Shown here piece by piece: positions 30,900 to 41,979 of a DNA stretch of 64,000 nt. The stretch is from Ailurus styani (lineage: Eukaryota; Chordata; Mammalia; Carnivora; Ailuridae): NCBI GenBank assembly GCA_002007465.1, contig LNAC01001877.1:1-64000 (forward strand), read 5' to 3'. Each line of letters starts with the position of its first letter. Positions within the stretch are counted from its first letter, which is position 1. A program made the position numbers and the translations under genes. Under the pieces are notes generated by a model, which saw nothing but the letters and a program-made list of their open reading frames with translations, searched no databases and was not told the DNA's origin.

Positions 30900-31080
30900 C
30901 AATAATAATAGTGATTGTTAGTACCTTCCAGTTTACCAAAAACATACATAATGCATCCTCTGAAGTGAGGGTAATTATCCCTATTTTACAAACAAATATA
31001 CTAAGGCTCAGAGAGTATAATTAACAAGTTCACCCAGACAGGAAGTGGGAAGAAAGTCGGCTCTGAGAATACCACTCTGT
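30900..31080 (-). repeat. MIR SINE relic
   Basis: Reverse MIR: 'tccctattttacaaacaaat', 'actaaggctcagagagtat', 'cacccagacaggaagtggg'. Confidence 0.72.
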
Positions 31081-31164
31081 TCCCTTCATGCCTTTCAGCA
31101 CGGCAAACTTAATATTTAGTGTCTCTATTTTGAAGTTATATCTTATGTGATTCATTCATTATTT

Positions 31165-31290
31165 TAATTAGATCTTTCCAAGAACCCACTGAGATAGAGA
31201 GCATTATCCTCACTTCAGAGCTAAGGAAACCAAGGCTCAGAAAAATTAGGTGACTTGTGCTAGATATACAGCAGCCAGCATTCAAAACTA
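31165..31290 (-). repeat. MIR fragment
   Basis: Reverse MIR: 'cattatcctcacttcagagc', 'taaggaaaccaaggctcag', 'aaaaattaggtgacttgtg'. Confidence 0.72.
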
Positions 31291-31294
31291 CTTA

Positions 31295-31720
31295 TTCCAC
31301 ACACCCGTGCTTTTCTCTTTAAACCCTCCTGCCAAATACCCTCCTAAAAGGCCTCTTGGGGAGGCATGGCAGGCTGCTTGCCCACAGAGTCAGCGACCTG
31401 GGAATTCCCTTTTCCTTCCTTCCAGCCATCCTAGGCAGAGACCCAGGGTTCTTGGGGAAGTGGTAGGGAAGAAGCACATGCCTCGCTCAGTACTAGGCCA
31501 GGCACTTAGGAACTGAGCCATCAGGGAGCTGACACAATTTCAAATGCTTGCTGCCCTAATTACTTGATGATCTGTCATCACAGAGATGGAATTAGGGGCG
31601 GAAGGGGGGTGACGTTCAGCTTGTGTCCCAGCAAAGGAAAGGCAAGTAGAAATGCTTCAGGCTCAGTTTACAGGAGAGAAATCTCCACGCAAGTTTATGA
31701 TCAATTCCAAATGTTCGTTC
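31295..31720. other. unassigned spacer
   Basis: No recognised repeat or exon. It ends in an A21 run at 31723-31743 that has no recognisable retrogene in front of it. Confidence 0.35.
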
Positions 31721-31754
31721 CAAAAAAAAAAAAAAAAAAAAAAGGGCAGGAAGG

Positions 31755-31960
31755 GAATTGGCATTCATTGAGCACCTACTATGTGTCAGACATTGTGCTG
31801 AAAATATGACACATGTTACATGAATTAGCTTGTTTGATCCTCACTATGTCCCTGTGACAGATGGATTAATACATGCAATCTCTAGCTGAGGGAACTAAGG
31901 ATTGCGGTGGTGGACAGCCAGAGAGCTAGGTTAAGGCCAAATCCAGAAACTTAGACTCAT
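31755..31960 (-). repeat. MIR SINE relic
   Basis: Reverse MIR: 'cattgagcacctactatgtg', 'tcagacattgtgctgaaaa', 'tgatcctcactatgtccct'. Confidence 0.72.
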
Positions 31961-32103
31961 TCCTGCAGAAGTTACCTTAGTTTTAACTAGGAGAGTTGTA
32001 TGTTTGGAACTCTGCTCTAGAAAAGTTACTCTGTTGCTGTGAACTGAATACATTTGAGAAAGTGAAGACTGGAGGCAAAGAGTTTTAAAAGTATGTATTT
32101 GAG

Positions 32104-32363
32104 GGGGTGCCTGGGTAGCTCAGTCAGTTAAGCATCTGGCCATTAATTTCAGATTTTGGCTCAGGTCATGATCTCAGGTCATGGGATTGAGCTCTGTGTT
32201 GGGCTCCATGCTCTGCCTAGAATCTGCCTGGGATTGTCTCTCCCTCTGCATCTGCCCCCTCCCACCTCTCCCCCTACTCCTGCTCATGCATACACACTCT
32301 CTCTCAAATAAATACATAGGTACATACATACATACAAACATACATAAACAAATCCATTCATTC
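32104..32363 (+). mobile_element. SINEC, older subtype, with 20-bp TSD
   Basis: 'gggtgcctgggtagctcagt', 'cagttaagcatctggccatt', 'ggctcaggtcatgatctcag' and 'ctctctctcaaataaatac', with a (TACA)-rich tail at about 32318-32350. The perfect 20-bp target duplication tttaaaagtatgtatttgag lies at 32084-32103 and 32364-32383. The extra 'ttaatttcagattttggctc' segment marks an older subtype than the short young copies. Confidence 0.95.
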
Positions 32364-32384
32364 TTTAAAAGTATGTATTTGAGA

Positions 32385-32900
32385 TACATTGAGGATCTGT
32401 TATTAGGGTATACAAATGAGGAGTGGCTAGATATGTGAGTTATCAGGATGCTGAATCCACATCTCTAGAAAACCAACTGGCAACCAAGATTTGGGGAAGA
32501 GGTAGGAAGGAAAGCAGCTCATGGATGGCATGCAGGTTTCTGGCCTGTGAAATCAGAAGGATGGTGCTCCCCTTCAGTGAGATAAGAATGTGGGCTTCAG
32601 GCACAGGTGATGACTCAAGGGTGGACCTATTGAGACTGGGAGATGTCTACTTGGAGACGTCTAGCTTGCAATGGTAATCAGGGCCTGGAGCTCCAGAGAG
32701 AGACTGGATGGTGGAAAATTCATCAGCATAAAGTTGGTATTTGCAGCCAGAGGCATGGAAGGAATTATAAGAGGGGCACAGTGGGTTGTGTGCAGAGTTC
32801 TGGGGACACCAAGAACAAGAGTGCCCCCCACCAACGGCTTAGTTAGAACTTCCAGTAGGACAGGAAGTAACAAGGAAAATCTGCATTTGCTTATAAAAGA
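32385..32900 (-). repeat. L2-associated ancient repeat block
   Basis: 'gtttctggcctgtgaaatca', 'gtctacttggagacgtctag', 'aaaattcatcagcataaagt' and 'tggtatttgcagccagagg' match, in order, a common mammalian ancient repeat (the 'catcagcatagagatggtat' type). The family name is not certain. ORFs here are chance. Confidence 0.5.
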
Positions 32901-32904
32901 CTAA

Positions 32905-33485
32905 GTCTTCTTGTTTAAGGTATTCATTATGAAATGAGGGTGGTTGCTAATCCAATCGAGAAAGCATTATCTCTGATGTGATCTGTGTTATTCTGGGAAA
33001 ATACACAGTATGGGTGGGGAAAGATCTGAAGTCCATGTGAGAGACAATTCCAGACTCTGTCTAGATCAAAGGAGAGAACAAGAAGATTGTGAAGTCCCAT
33101 CTGCTGGCCTGGAATAGAGGAGTGAGTGAGACTGTGGTTGTGACTTCCCCCCATGAGTATGTGCTAAGAAAAGCACGATACTATTGCTTTTTGACATGGC
33201 ATTGGTGTCTGACACACAGGGGATGCCAACCAAACATGGAAGCAGTCATATCTGACTCTAAAGAATGAGCACATGGAGAATAGTGCTCACGGCTCTACAA
33301 GGCTTGAGATTCATGACACACCTATGGCCTTGCGAACAAAATAACTGAGATAGATTCCTTCTCGCTATCCTATCTTTCAAAAGTAGGAATGATTGAGAAA
33401 TCTGTGGAAACACACAGAATCATAGGACTTCAGCATGAAAGGGGACAGGAAATGTTATTTTTCTAATCCTTCCGTGATGAATTAA
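32905..33485. other. unassigned spacer
   Basis: No supported feature. Confidence 0.35.
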
Positions 33486-33489
33486 TTTG

Positions 33490-33720
33490 CTAGTTAATTC
33501 ATTCACTCTACAAATATTTACTGAGCACTTATTACTTGCAAGCACTATTCCAGAGATCAGGGATACAACAAAGAACAAAACAGACTATGATTCCTGTCTT
33601 CATGGAGCTTACATTCTAGAGGGGAACTGTAAAAATAAAAAGGCAAGTAAGTAAAATACAGTATATCAGATGGTAAGGAGTTCTCTGGAGAAAAAGAAAG
33701 CAGGATAAGAATACTGAATG
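33490..33720 (-). repeat. LINE-2 3' end, well preserved
   Basis: Reverse L2: 'attcactctacaaatattta', 'ctgagcacttattacttgca', 'caaagaacaaaacagactat', 'cttcatggagcttacattct', 'agaggggaactgtaaaa'. Confidence 0.85.
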
Positions 33721-33924
33721 CCAGAGGTTTGCAATTTTAACTAGATTAATCACCATGAACTCCTTTTATGGTTGTCTAAGGAATGGTCTTCCCACCCTAC
33801 ATTTGTTTTCATACCTGTTAGTTAATTTGGTCTTTGTTAAAAAGATGAGAGAGTAAATGTTATCATCATTGTGTGAGCTACTTTATCAAAGATTTATTTC
33901 TGGGTAGTCACGCCACTGATTGGT

Positions 33925-34190
33925 TCACAAACACTGTCCCACTTTATTTTCACACTAATATGAATATAGTTACTATCATTATCCCCTTTTAAAAATTGAA
34001 GAAAATAACCCACAGAAGTAAAAAACCCTTGTCCTATAGTCCTGAGCTTGAAGTGCGGCCCTGCCATCTACATCATGATAGGCTGGTCGTGCAACTTCCC
34101 CAAAGCCGGGTTCCCTTAGGTGCAAAATGGGAGTGACAAGACCCAGCTCACAGAGTTGGTGTAGGAATTAAAAGACACACACATAGAACA
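33925..34190. repeat. opposed MIR fragments
   Basis: 33925-34020 is reverse ('actatcattatcccctttt', 'aaattgaagaaaataaccc'). 34040-34190 is forward ('gtgcggccctgccatctac', 'gcaacttccccaaagccgg', 'aggtgcaaaatgggagtga'). Both are diverged. Confidence 0.58.
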
Positions 34191-34194
34191 AGGT

Positions 34195-35290
34195 AGGAGT
34201 CAAACCAGATAGATCTGATTCCAAAGCACAAAAATGTAAGAAACTATCCTGACTCATTTCTTGAGGAAATTGCTAAGCAGTAGTGATTATAGAAATGATA
34301 AAATTATAACATTGATATGGTCATGTAAAACATCTGTGACTCAGCAGTCCAGACCACTAATTTAGAAAAGAACAATGAATTCTTCATAGTTTTTAGACTT
34401 TAAATTTCTGCCAGAGTTGAAACCAAAGGGAAAGCACGTCTGTATTATACATATCATCAAATTTGCCCATTCACTTCCCAGATTTGTTTTCTTCCAAACA
34501 GTAACTATGTGTGCCGATACAAACAGGGTCAAACCAACTTTGAGTTCTCCCGTAACTATGGACTTCTCAAATACATAAGCCAATAAATTCCACTATTGTT
34601 TAAAAGTCTCTTTGAGTTGGGTTTTCTATTATTTGAAACTAAATGCATTTTAAATACTTTGCTGTCCACATCATTTCAGTGGTTGGAGATAGAAGGAAGG
34701 GTACAGCATGAAGGGATGATATGGGCAGAAGTAAAAGGGGGGCAAGTACCAAACTTCATGGGAGATGATACTGAAATTGTACCTGAACTTCACCCTGTGG
34801 TCACTGGGGATTCATTGGTGGTTTTAGAGTGGTGGGACCCACTTTTAGATCTGTGTCTTAGAACTATAACTCTATCTCACCAGGTTTCGGCTACTCATCT
34901 ATACCTACATCTCTTTGTCTTTGGTTTTACAGGTTATCATTCATAAGGAAAAAATAATAATATCCCAAGATTTCCAATAATAGGTAAAAAAAATGTGTCT
35001 CTGAAGTTAAGTGGGAAATTATATTCTCAGGAAAGATTCTGGGGGAAAAAATGTTTCTGAGAAACAGATGGTATCTCAGAGCCTCAAGTCTGTTGGCTTA
35101 TAACACCAAGGCAACGAACTTTATGCCAACAATTAAACTAGTCTTCCCAGTAAAATGGCAAACCCCTCAATCACATGGCTCCCGATGATACTGCCAGTAT
35201 GAAGTGTTTAGATTCCCCAGAGGAAAATAAGAAGAAAACTGCAGCACCAGTAAGTAACAAGAGAACATTATAGTGTAAGGAGATAAGGGA
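34195..35290. other. unassigned ~1.1-kb AT-rich block
   Basis: No repeat consensus or exon recognised. The 116-codon frame at 34596-34946 has no domain. The part at 34660-34870 could be an old LTR but I cannot show it. Confidence 0.35.
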
Positions 35291-35294
35291 AGAC

Positions 35295-35385
35295 AAGTAA
35301 CATTTCCTCAACAGCTAGTCAGTGCCATGTAATATTCTAGGTGCCTGTCACTCATCAGCTTACTCTGTCCTTAAAAAGCAGAGAT
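35295..35385 (-). repeat. MIR fragment (weak)
   Basis: 'aacagctagtcagtgccatg' and 'ttctaggtgcctgtcactc' recall the reversed MIR 3' part. Confidence 0.4.
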
Positions 35386-35689
35386 GCAGTTTCCTGCCTG
35401 CATTACGCCAAAGTCTACAATGTCATGTGTGGTTTTAAAGCTTTAAAGACTAAATCATGAAAGCACCACGCAAATACTCCCACTCTCTATCACATATTTC
35501 ATCCAGTTTCTATAACTCTATCCCCCCTCCTTTGGGTTGTTTCTTTTCTGGGTTCTGAAAGCACTGACAGCTCACCCCAGACAATTTAATATCCAGCTAC
35601 CTAGAGAACTGAGAATTTCTTTTCCTGTCCTGTCATTTCTACTATTTGGGATAGTTTGTTCATTTGCTTTTTTAATAGAAAGGTAGATT

Positions 35690-36100
35690 GAGAAGAAAAG
35701 AGGGTGTGGTAGTTATCAGAGGAAGTTCAGAAATATCTGGGTACCCATTAATGCCACATGGTAAAGTTGTACTTCTCCACTATTTAAAAGTTAAGTGTGG
35801 TCCTGTGATGTGTTTGGTCAATGAAATTGTGAATGGAACCAATCTGTATTACTTACAAGAAGGTTTAGAGCCAGTGCACATTTGCCATAATTACTTCCCT
35901 ACCAAAGTTCTTGTGGTCAAGAGCTTTGTCATGTTAAGATGTAAAGCATGTCAAGATAAAGACTGTACCTGTGAGTGATGATGATAAGGAAGAGCTCCCT
36001 GGTGAGCATGTAGAAGAAGCAAAACCTGTGTGGTATCAAACCACTGCAATTTGGGGGATGTTTGGTACTGCAGCATAAATCAGCTTATCCTGACTGATTC
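35690..36100 (+). repeat. LTR-like old repeat
   Basis: 'aagtgtggtcctgtgatgtg' and 'gtttggtcaatgaaattgtg' with the 3' end 'gtttggtactgcagcataa' / 'cttatcctgactgattc' has the wording of MaLR/ERVL-class LTRs. The 96-codon frame inside has no domain and is not regarded as a gene. Confidence 0.5.
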
Positions 36101-36104
36101 AGAG

Positions 36105-36515
36105 GGATTGACTGTAATGACACAGGAGTGTCCTCTGGAATCCAAGACTAGAAATGCAGCTGGACTTCAAGAAGACACTAGAACCAGGGCCTATAAAGCT
36201 GCCTGTTTGTGTCTCACCTGTGTCCCACTCCATGTGTGTGTTTTGGTCTCTCTTTTCCTACCTCCATCTCTGACTGATACTCTCTGTCTCTGTGCCTATT
36301 TGTCTCTGTTTCTCTTCCTATGCCATCAGTCCCCCACTGGGAAGAAAGGGAAGATGTTTGTCCCAAACCTTTTGAACGTATTTGTCACAAGTTCCTCTTT
36401 CTCCTGTCTATTTTTTTCTCTCTCTCTATTGATTGGATTCTAGTCCAGTCAAACATGGCCAGGTGTGAAAGAAAGAAAATGTCCATGGGGGGAGGCACTT
36501 AAGGCAGGTTATTAT
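36105..36515. other. unassigned spacer, CT-rich
   Basis: CT-rich low-complexity DNA at 36180-36430. The 137-codon frame is a composition effect. Confidence 0.35.
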
Positions 36516-36519
36516 GAGC

Positions 36520-36755
36520 TAGACATATGATAGCAGCAGCTAATACCGAGACAAAGGTTTGTGGGGTTATGGCTCTAAGAGCTTCATGGCAAGTAGCTCT
36601 CGTAAACCTCAGAAAAACTCTATGAGTTAGGTACTAACATGACAAGCCCCATTTTATCAGTGAGTAGAAAATAGAGACATACAGAGGAAAGGTAATGTGC
36701 CCAAGGTCACAGCTGATAAGGAGGTTCAAGATGTGAAACCAGCCATTCTCACACA
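36520..36755 (-). repeat. MIR SINE relic
   Basis: Reverse MIR: 'atgagttaggtactaacatg', 'ccccattttatcagtgagta', 'atgtgcccaaggtcacagc'. Confidence 0.7.
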
Positions 36756-36879
36756 GGAGTCCTCACACTTAACCTGAATGGCATGTTGTAATTGGCATCA
36801 GGTATAAACACTTTGTGTCTCCAAGCAGAGCAGAAATCCATGATGAAAATCCTCCACACCTGGAAGACTGCTTTAATAA

Positions 36880-37055
36880 AGGAAGGAACCAGCATTACTA
36901 AGCACGGTGCTAGATGTATCCACATTAAAGGACTATTGTCATCGAATGGTAGGCGATGTCCTTCAAGAGGTTAAATTACTTGCCGGAGTTTTTATAATTA
37001 GCAAATGGGAGCCATGACTCAGAACCAAGTCTCCTGATTCCAAATCTAGCACTTT
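36880..37055 (-). repeat. MIR fragment
   Basis: Reverse MIR: 'attactaagcacggtgctag', 'ttaaattacttgccggagt', 'ccaagtctcctgattccaa'. Confidence 0.62.
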
Positions 37056-37069
37056 TTTGGAAATACCAG

Positions 37070-37406
37070 GGTATTTCTGCCAGTGTCAGGAATTATGAAT
37101 AAATCTTGTTCCCCTCTCACTCAATGCCTTCAGATGACTACTGCTGTTGGCTCTGAAGACAGTGATAGAGCTACCTTTCTTTTTTTTTTTTTTTAAAGAT
37201 TTTATTTATTTGACACACAGAGAGAGATTACAAGTAGGCAGAGAGGCAGGCAGAGAGACAGGGAGAGGAGGAAGCAGGCTCCCTGCTGAGCAGANGGTAT
37301 TTCTGCCAGTGTCAGGAATTATGAATAAATCTTGTTCCCCTCTCACTCAGTGCCTTCAGATGACTACTGCTGTTGGCTCTGAAGACAGTGATAGAGCTAC
37401 CTTTCT
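37070..37406. other. assembly duplication around N: filled and empty SINE allele
   Basis: The 111 bp at 37070-37180 recur at 37296-37406 with one difference (A at 37124, G at 37350). After the first copy comes a reverse SINEC that is cut off by an N at 37295; after the second copy the sequence runs straight on without a SINE. I infer that the assembler joined two haplotype contigs, so this is not a biological tandem repeat. Confidence 0.85.
37181..37294 (-). mobile_element. SINEC, young copy, truncated by assembly gap
   Basis: T-run, 'aaagattttatttatttgac', 'acaagtaggcagagaggca', 'gcaggctccctgctgagc', then N. The remaining part (the SINE 5' end and right target duplication) is missing from the assembly. 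Little diverged from the youngest copies here. Confidence 0.93.
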
Positions 37407-37409
37407 TGC

Positions 37410-37945
37410 AGTGACACCAGAGAAGTCCAGAGGCCAAACTCTAGGCCTTCCCTAGCTACACTCCCCTGGCACCAGGTTTTCGTAGTATCATCTGTATCCC
37501 AAGCCAAAGAAGAAGAATCCCCGAGCCCTGCAATTCAGAGCTGGAAAGGACCCAGGATCTCACCAGGTTAAGTCTTCCAGCTCGGCTCCCACCCCAGCAG
37601 GAAACTGGAGTGGGAACCAAGAACTTAGAAGTAGGCCAGGTGGTCAGAGTAGACACACATGGAGAGGTCAGACAGAGAAGTTGCAACCCAAGGCTGTTCA
37701 TGGTGGGGTGGGCCAGGGGATTTCTTCCTGGGCCACATTTACTCTGCATAACTGCACATCTGACTTCTCCTAACCCTTTATCTGAGGATAGAGCTCCTAA
37801 TATTCCATTAGACTTTGCCGTTATTGGCTCAGGTTCTGAAAAGATGGAGCCTTGAGGAGCAAAGATAGTTGGTGAGACCTAGTGAGTTAGGGCAGACCTG
37901 GACTGACCTTACACACACCCTTTCTCTAAGGGAATAACAGTACTA
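37410..37945. other. unassigned spacer
   Basis: No repeat, exon or RNA supported. Confidence 0.35.
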
Positions 37946-37959
37946 TAACAAAAACAATA

Positions 37960-38150
37960 ATGATGATTATTATCATCTGTGGATCACTTGCCATGGGCTA
38001 ATCTTGAGCACACTCATTTGTTCATCCAATACATATTTAAAGAGAAGACTTAGGCTGAATCATTTCCAGCTCACACAGCAAAGAAGCCCAAAACCAGGAT
38101 TTGAATTCACATTTGTCTGATTCCCTAAGCTTTCCTCTGCACAGTGCTGT
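37960..38150 (-). repeat. MIR fragment
   Basis: Reverse, weak: 'tcagctcacacagcaaag'-like core and 'ccaggatttgaattcacatt'. Confidence 0.58.
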
Positions 38151-38154
38151 CAAC

Positions 38155-39105
38155 CCAGTGGACAGATGATCTTCAGCAGGCCAGGGAATGGCCCTGAAAT
38201 TGACCAAATGGGCTCATTACTCCCCAGATGAGGAGGAAAAAGAAGAAAAGAGGGGAAGTCAGGAAAATAATGAGAATGAAGAAGCTATAGATAGCAGTGG
38301 ATAGGAAGAGAGAAATAGCAGGAAGGAGAGGCCAGGAGAACAGAGCTGCATTGACAACCTTATGTAATTCCAACAGGTCGGAGGAGAGAAAGGTGGAGAA
38401 GGATTGCAGGCTGGGTAATTGTTCTTCTGACCTTAGCTCCCCAAAGATCAATGGGTGTTCCAGCAGTCTAATTGACTAAGTACTCCTGCTATTCCTCAAA
38501 GCCAGATGCTTTTCCAGAAGGAAAAGGGGAAGGAAAGATCAGCAGGTCCCAAAGGCTGGGACCAAATCCCCCTCATGCTGCTTCTGTGCCTGGGAATCCA
38601 CATTCTGCCTCTCAGAGCCAAGGGGGTGCCTCCATGCTCAGAGGGCAGGGTGTAGAGAGTTGGCAACCATATTCATCCTGGAGTTCTGAAACAAGCAGCA
38701 CGGGCTCCAAGTACTGTATGCTTGAGAGTCTGAGTGTTCAAGCCCCGAAGGCTCCATTTGTTTCTCTTCGATTCACTTTGTCTTTTTGTGGTACCTTTCC
38801 TGGAGATCATCAATTTACAACTGCCTGTGACATGCACGCCAGCCCCAGGGAAGGAGAGGGGAGGGTCAGAAAAGGTAAGCGGAGCCCAAGTGATAGAGGC
38901 ACCCCTTCTGCCACATACCTTCCCGCATGGGGTGTCTCTTCATATCAGGGTTCAGGCTCGCACTGTGCCTCACCTGCCATGTTCAGGCTTTATAGAGACA
39001 CAACATGTGGAAACCTTCCACTGATTTTCTATCTTAGTCCCTTAAGGAACTACTGCCCTGAGTGCTTAGACCCTTCCCTATTCTGGGGGTTTGGGCTCAA
39101 GAGCT
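38155..39105. other. unassigned ~0.95-kb block containing the longest ORF
   Basis: Contains the longest frame in the window, 215 codons at 38472-39119 on the plus strand. It is Ser/Gly/Pro-rich with no domain, signal peptide or repeat structure, and a second 96-codon frame overlaps it in another phase. I read it as non-coding. An AG-rich stretch lies at 38225-38345. Confidence 0.4.
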
Positions 39106-39109
39106 CCTT

Positions 39110-39295
39110 GACTAATTAGCTTAGTGACCTTGGAGAAGTTGTTTAATATTGCTATACCTCAGTTTCCATTAACTATAAAAATGAGGATAATCAACATATA
39201 TAGCTTATAGTGTCAGTGTGAGGATCAAATAGGTTAACCTATATGTAAAGTGATTAGAACAGAGCCTGGCAATCTGTAGATACATAGTGAACGTT
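39110..39295 (+). repeat. MIR SINE relic
   Basis: Forward MIR: 'gcttagtgaccttggagaag', 'ctatacctcagtttccatt', 'atgtaaagtgattagaacag', 'agcctggcaatctgtagat'. Confidence 0.78.
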
Positions 39296-39589
39296 TCCAA
39301 AAAGAAGTTAAAGCGTTCCTTTACCTTGTTCTTTCCCTTGAGCCTAAGCTAAGATGCCAGCACTCTGCAACCTTGGCTCTGGATCAAACAGAACAGAGGG
39401 GAAGGGGGAAGCATCACTGGAAACAGAATGAGAAAGAAGAAGAAGAGAAGGGACGGGAATAATATTTGCTAAGTAGCAATGACATGCCAGACGTGTGCTT
39501 GAGGCTTCCACATGTGCTGCTGTTTGTTTAAATATTAATAAACGTAATGATAGTAACATTATTGCAGTGAACACAGTGCTGGAGTGCTT

Positions 39590-39780
39590 TGTGCAGGGCA
39601 AATCCTGCTGCCATTAAATGTACAAGCTCCCTTAGTCCTGACAATAATCAGAAAACACCAGGTTCTGTTCACTATCCCCATTATACGGATGAGGGAATGG
39701 GGTTCAGGGAAGTGAAGAGACCTGCTTTTTGGTGGCAGGATTCAAAGACAATCACGTGACTTCACATCTACACCACTGGA
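39590..39780 (-). repeat. MIR fragment
   Basis: Reverse MIR: 'ctatccccattatacggatg', 'gggttcagggaagtgaaga', 'ggcaggattcaaagacaat'. Confidence 0.62.
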
Positions 39781-39931
39781 GCCATGAGGTTGTTATGAGT
39801 CTAGGCCTTCTGGGGAACAGGATCATGAGAACACGTACCAGGTCCCAGGAGGGAGAGCAAGGCAGCTCATCCAGGAACAGATTCTCTTTTCATTTCCGCC
39901 ATCAGAAGAGGGGGGCAGGCAGGGCAGTAAA

Positions 39932-40165
39932 CCTCCTCAAGGTCCATAGAAAGAGACAATAGTTCAGAGAAGTCAAGTGGCTCAGGCAAAGTCACAAGCA
40001 GACATGGGTAGGATACCCTCCAAGATGCCTAATAGGACTCTGCACTNCCCCCTCCTCAAGGTCCATAGAAAGAGACAATAGTTCAGAGAAGTCAAGTGGC
40101 TCGGGCAAAGTCACAAGCAGACATGGGTAGGATACCCTCCAAGATGCCTAATAGGACTCTGCACT
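39932..40165. other. assembly duplication around N (115 bp)
   Basis: 39932-40046 recurs at 40051-40165 with one A/G difference (39984 versus 40103), separated by N at 40047 and a few C's. It looks like two overlapping contig ends, probably two alleles, left unmerged. The underlying sequence has no repeat assignment. Confidence 0.85.
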
Positions 40166-40239
40166 TCTGGTCTCGTGGCTCTGCTCTCCTTTCAGGGTTC
40201 CCCTTGGGCATTACCTTCTCAGAGAGTCCTTTGCAGGCC

Positions 40240-40595
40240 ACCTTTGCTGAAACAGACCCTCCATCACACTCTTGCCACCTGCTGTCACGATGCTCATCAT
40301 GACCACTTACCACTGCATTGTAGCCTTATCCATGTTGTTATCTGCCCTGCCTGCATCATTGAAAGGTCAACTTCATGAGGGCAGGGATGTTTGTCTCTTT
40401 TGCTCACAGGACTTAAGGCAGTGTTGGCATGGGATCAGCACTCACTCAATATTGTTGAATGAATGATAAGCTTATTCTTAATTAATTAATCATGNTGCTA
40501 TAGTCACAGGACTTAAGGCAGTGTTGGCATGTGATCAGCACTCACTCAATATTGTTGAATGAATGATAAGCTTATTCTTAATTAATTAATCATGC
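40240..40595 (+). repeat. LINE-2 3' end, containing an assembly duplication
   Basis: Forward L2: 'tcaacttcatgagggcaggg', 'atgtttgtctcttttgctca', 'ctcaatattgttgaatgaat'. Its last ~91 bp (40404-40494) recur at 40504-40594 across N at 40495 with one G/T difference (40432 versus 40532). Confidence 0.75.
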
Positions 40596-40639
40596 TGTGC
40601 TATAAATATCTTGGCACTTTTCCAATCTCCACTCTTTAA

Positions 40640-40760
40640 ACTCTCCGTGAGATCAGGGATGGGATTACCAGTGTCTCCTCACTGTTTAGTATTGTGCTTG
40701 ATAAATAGTAGCTGCTCAATAATTGTTCTAAAATGAGTGAATGAATGAATGAAAGGGGCA
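40640..40760 (+). repeat. LINE-2 3' end
   Basis: Forward L2: 'gtgagatcagggatgggatt', 'gataaatagtagctgctcaa', ending with the GAATGAATGAATGA repeat. Confidence 0.72.
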
Positions 40761-40764
40761 GAAC

Positions 40765-41565
40765 TGAGCTTTTAGCTTCTACCCTGGTCTTTGTTTCTCT
40801 TTCCTGGGTACTGGAGAGTTCACTAGAGAGGATAAAGTTGAAGGCAGCCATATATAAATGTGGCTTAGCCAATGGAAAGGGGAAGGAGAAATGTCCTGGA
40901 GCAGGGCATCTGAGAAATACAGTCTGTTAAGGTGCACTCAAACCCTGGCCACTCTCCGCACTTCAGTGACTTAGCCAGAAAAAGACCCTGAAAGCATCTC
41001 CAGTGACTTAGACATCCTGGAACTGAAGGACTTTGGGACACAGGTGGTGTTCTCATCCTTCTAATAAAACTTTATGACTCAATCAAGAGTCTGAGTTCTT
41101 TTATTATTTTTTTTTAATACACAAAGGGTCTGTGGCTTCAGAGGGTGTGAAAACTCTTCCTCATATCTTGACAGAATATTTCTCCATCCAAGGGAGGAAA
41201 AACAAGCCCAGCCAGGTAAGCACCAGAATAACAGATGTGTTTTTCCAAGATTATGCCCAAGGGAGAGAAAATAAAGGTTTGCTGGATGCAGATGTCCTAA
41301 AAGCAGCAAGTTTATCCTGTAACCTTGCCAAGGCAATGCCTGCTGTTCTCAATGTTAATGCCAGAGTAAGAGAAAGAAGAGAAGCATTCCAAGAGTAAAT
41401 CAACTCCAAGCTCTAAGGCAAACAAGAACAGAAATGGGAGGGCCCTCCAGGTTGAGGTCAATCATGGAAATCAGGCTGTGCCTCTCCTTCTTCACTGATG
41501 TAGGGCTTTAGTAGAGCCACTTTCATCTTGGAGGCGGGGAGACATCCTGGAAGGGACCAGAGAGG
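40765..41565. other. unassigned 0.8-kb spacer
   Basis: No exon or repeat supported. Overlapping ~85-codon frames on opposite strands at 41079-41398 have no domain. Confidence 0.35.
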
Positions 41566-41569
41566 TCTG

Positions 41570-41645
41570 GGTTGGGATGGAGGCTCTTCCACTTACTGTA
41601 TGATCTCAGGCAAATTGCTTAGCCTCTCTGATTTGAGGATATCCA
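41570..41645 (+). repeat. MIR fragment
   Basis: Forward MIR core: 'gctcttccacttactgtatg', 'ctcaggcaaattgcttagcc', 'tctctgatttgag'. Confidence 0.68.
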
Positions 41646-41730
41646 GAAGCCAGATGCAGTCCTAAAATCCTCTACCCCCAATGCCAGTGATGCTTGATAC
41701 CATACCATTAGCAGTAAGTATTCCCTACTA

Positions 41731-41908
41731 TTTTTTTTAGACTCTATTTGAGAGAGGGAGAGAGTGAACACAAGGGAAGGAGTGGGAGAGACAGACTTCA
41801 AGCTGAGCACAGGGCCCTCTGCAGGGCTTGATCCCACAACCCTAAGATTATAACCAGAGTCAAGATAAAGAATTGGATGCCTAACCACCTGAGCTACCCA
41901 AGCATCCC
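41731..41908 (-). mobile_element. SINEC, older copy with 15-bp TSD
   Basis: Reverse: 'ttttttagactctatttgag', 'agggccctctgcagggcttg', 'accacctgagctacccaagc'. Target duplication aagtattccctacta at 41716-41730 and 41909-41923. Diverged from the young copies. Confidence 0.92.
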
Positions 41909-41979
41909 AAGTATTCCCTACTACTAAGAATTTCTGCTCCTTGCAATCTTGGTTGAATCAGTAGACATAGGAGACCACA

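Noticed and set aside
31723..31743. poly-A tail of a processed pseudogene
   Set aside because: The upstream sequence matches no recognised transcript, and no target duplication is visible around it.
35688..35978. 96-codon frame ending in a Cys-rich tail
   Set aside because: It lies inside an LTR-like repeat; the Cys spacing at the end does not fit a zinc-binding motif.
38472..39119. 215-codon open frame, longest in the window
   Set aside because: Low-complexity Ser/Gly/Pro composition, no domain or signal, another frame overlaps it in a different phase, and there is no promoter or splice context. Expected by chance in 64 kb.
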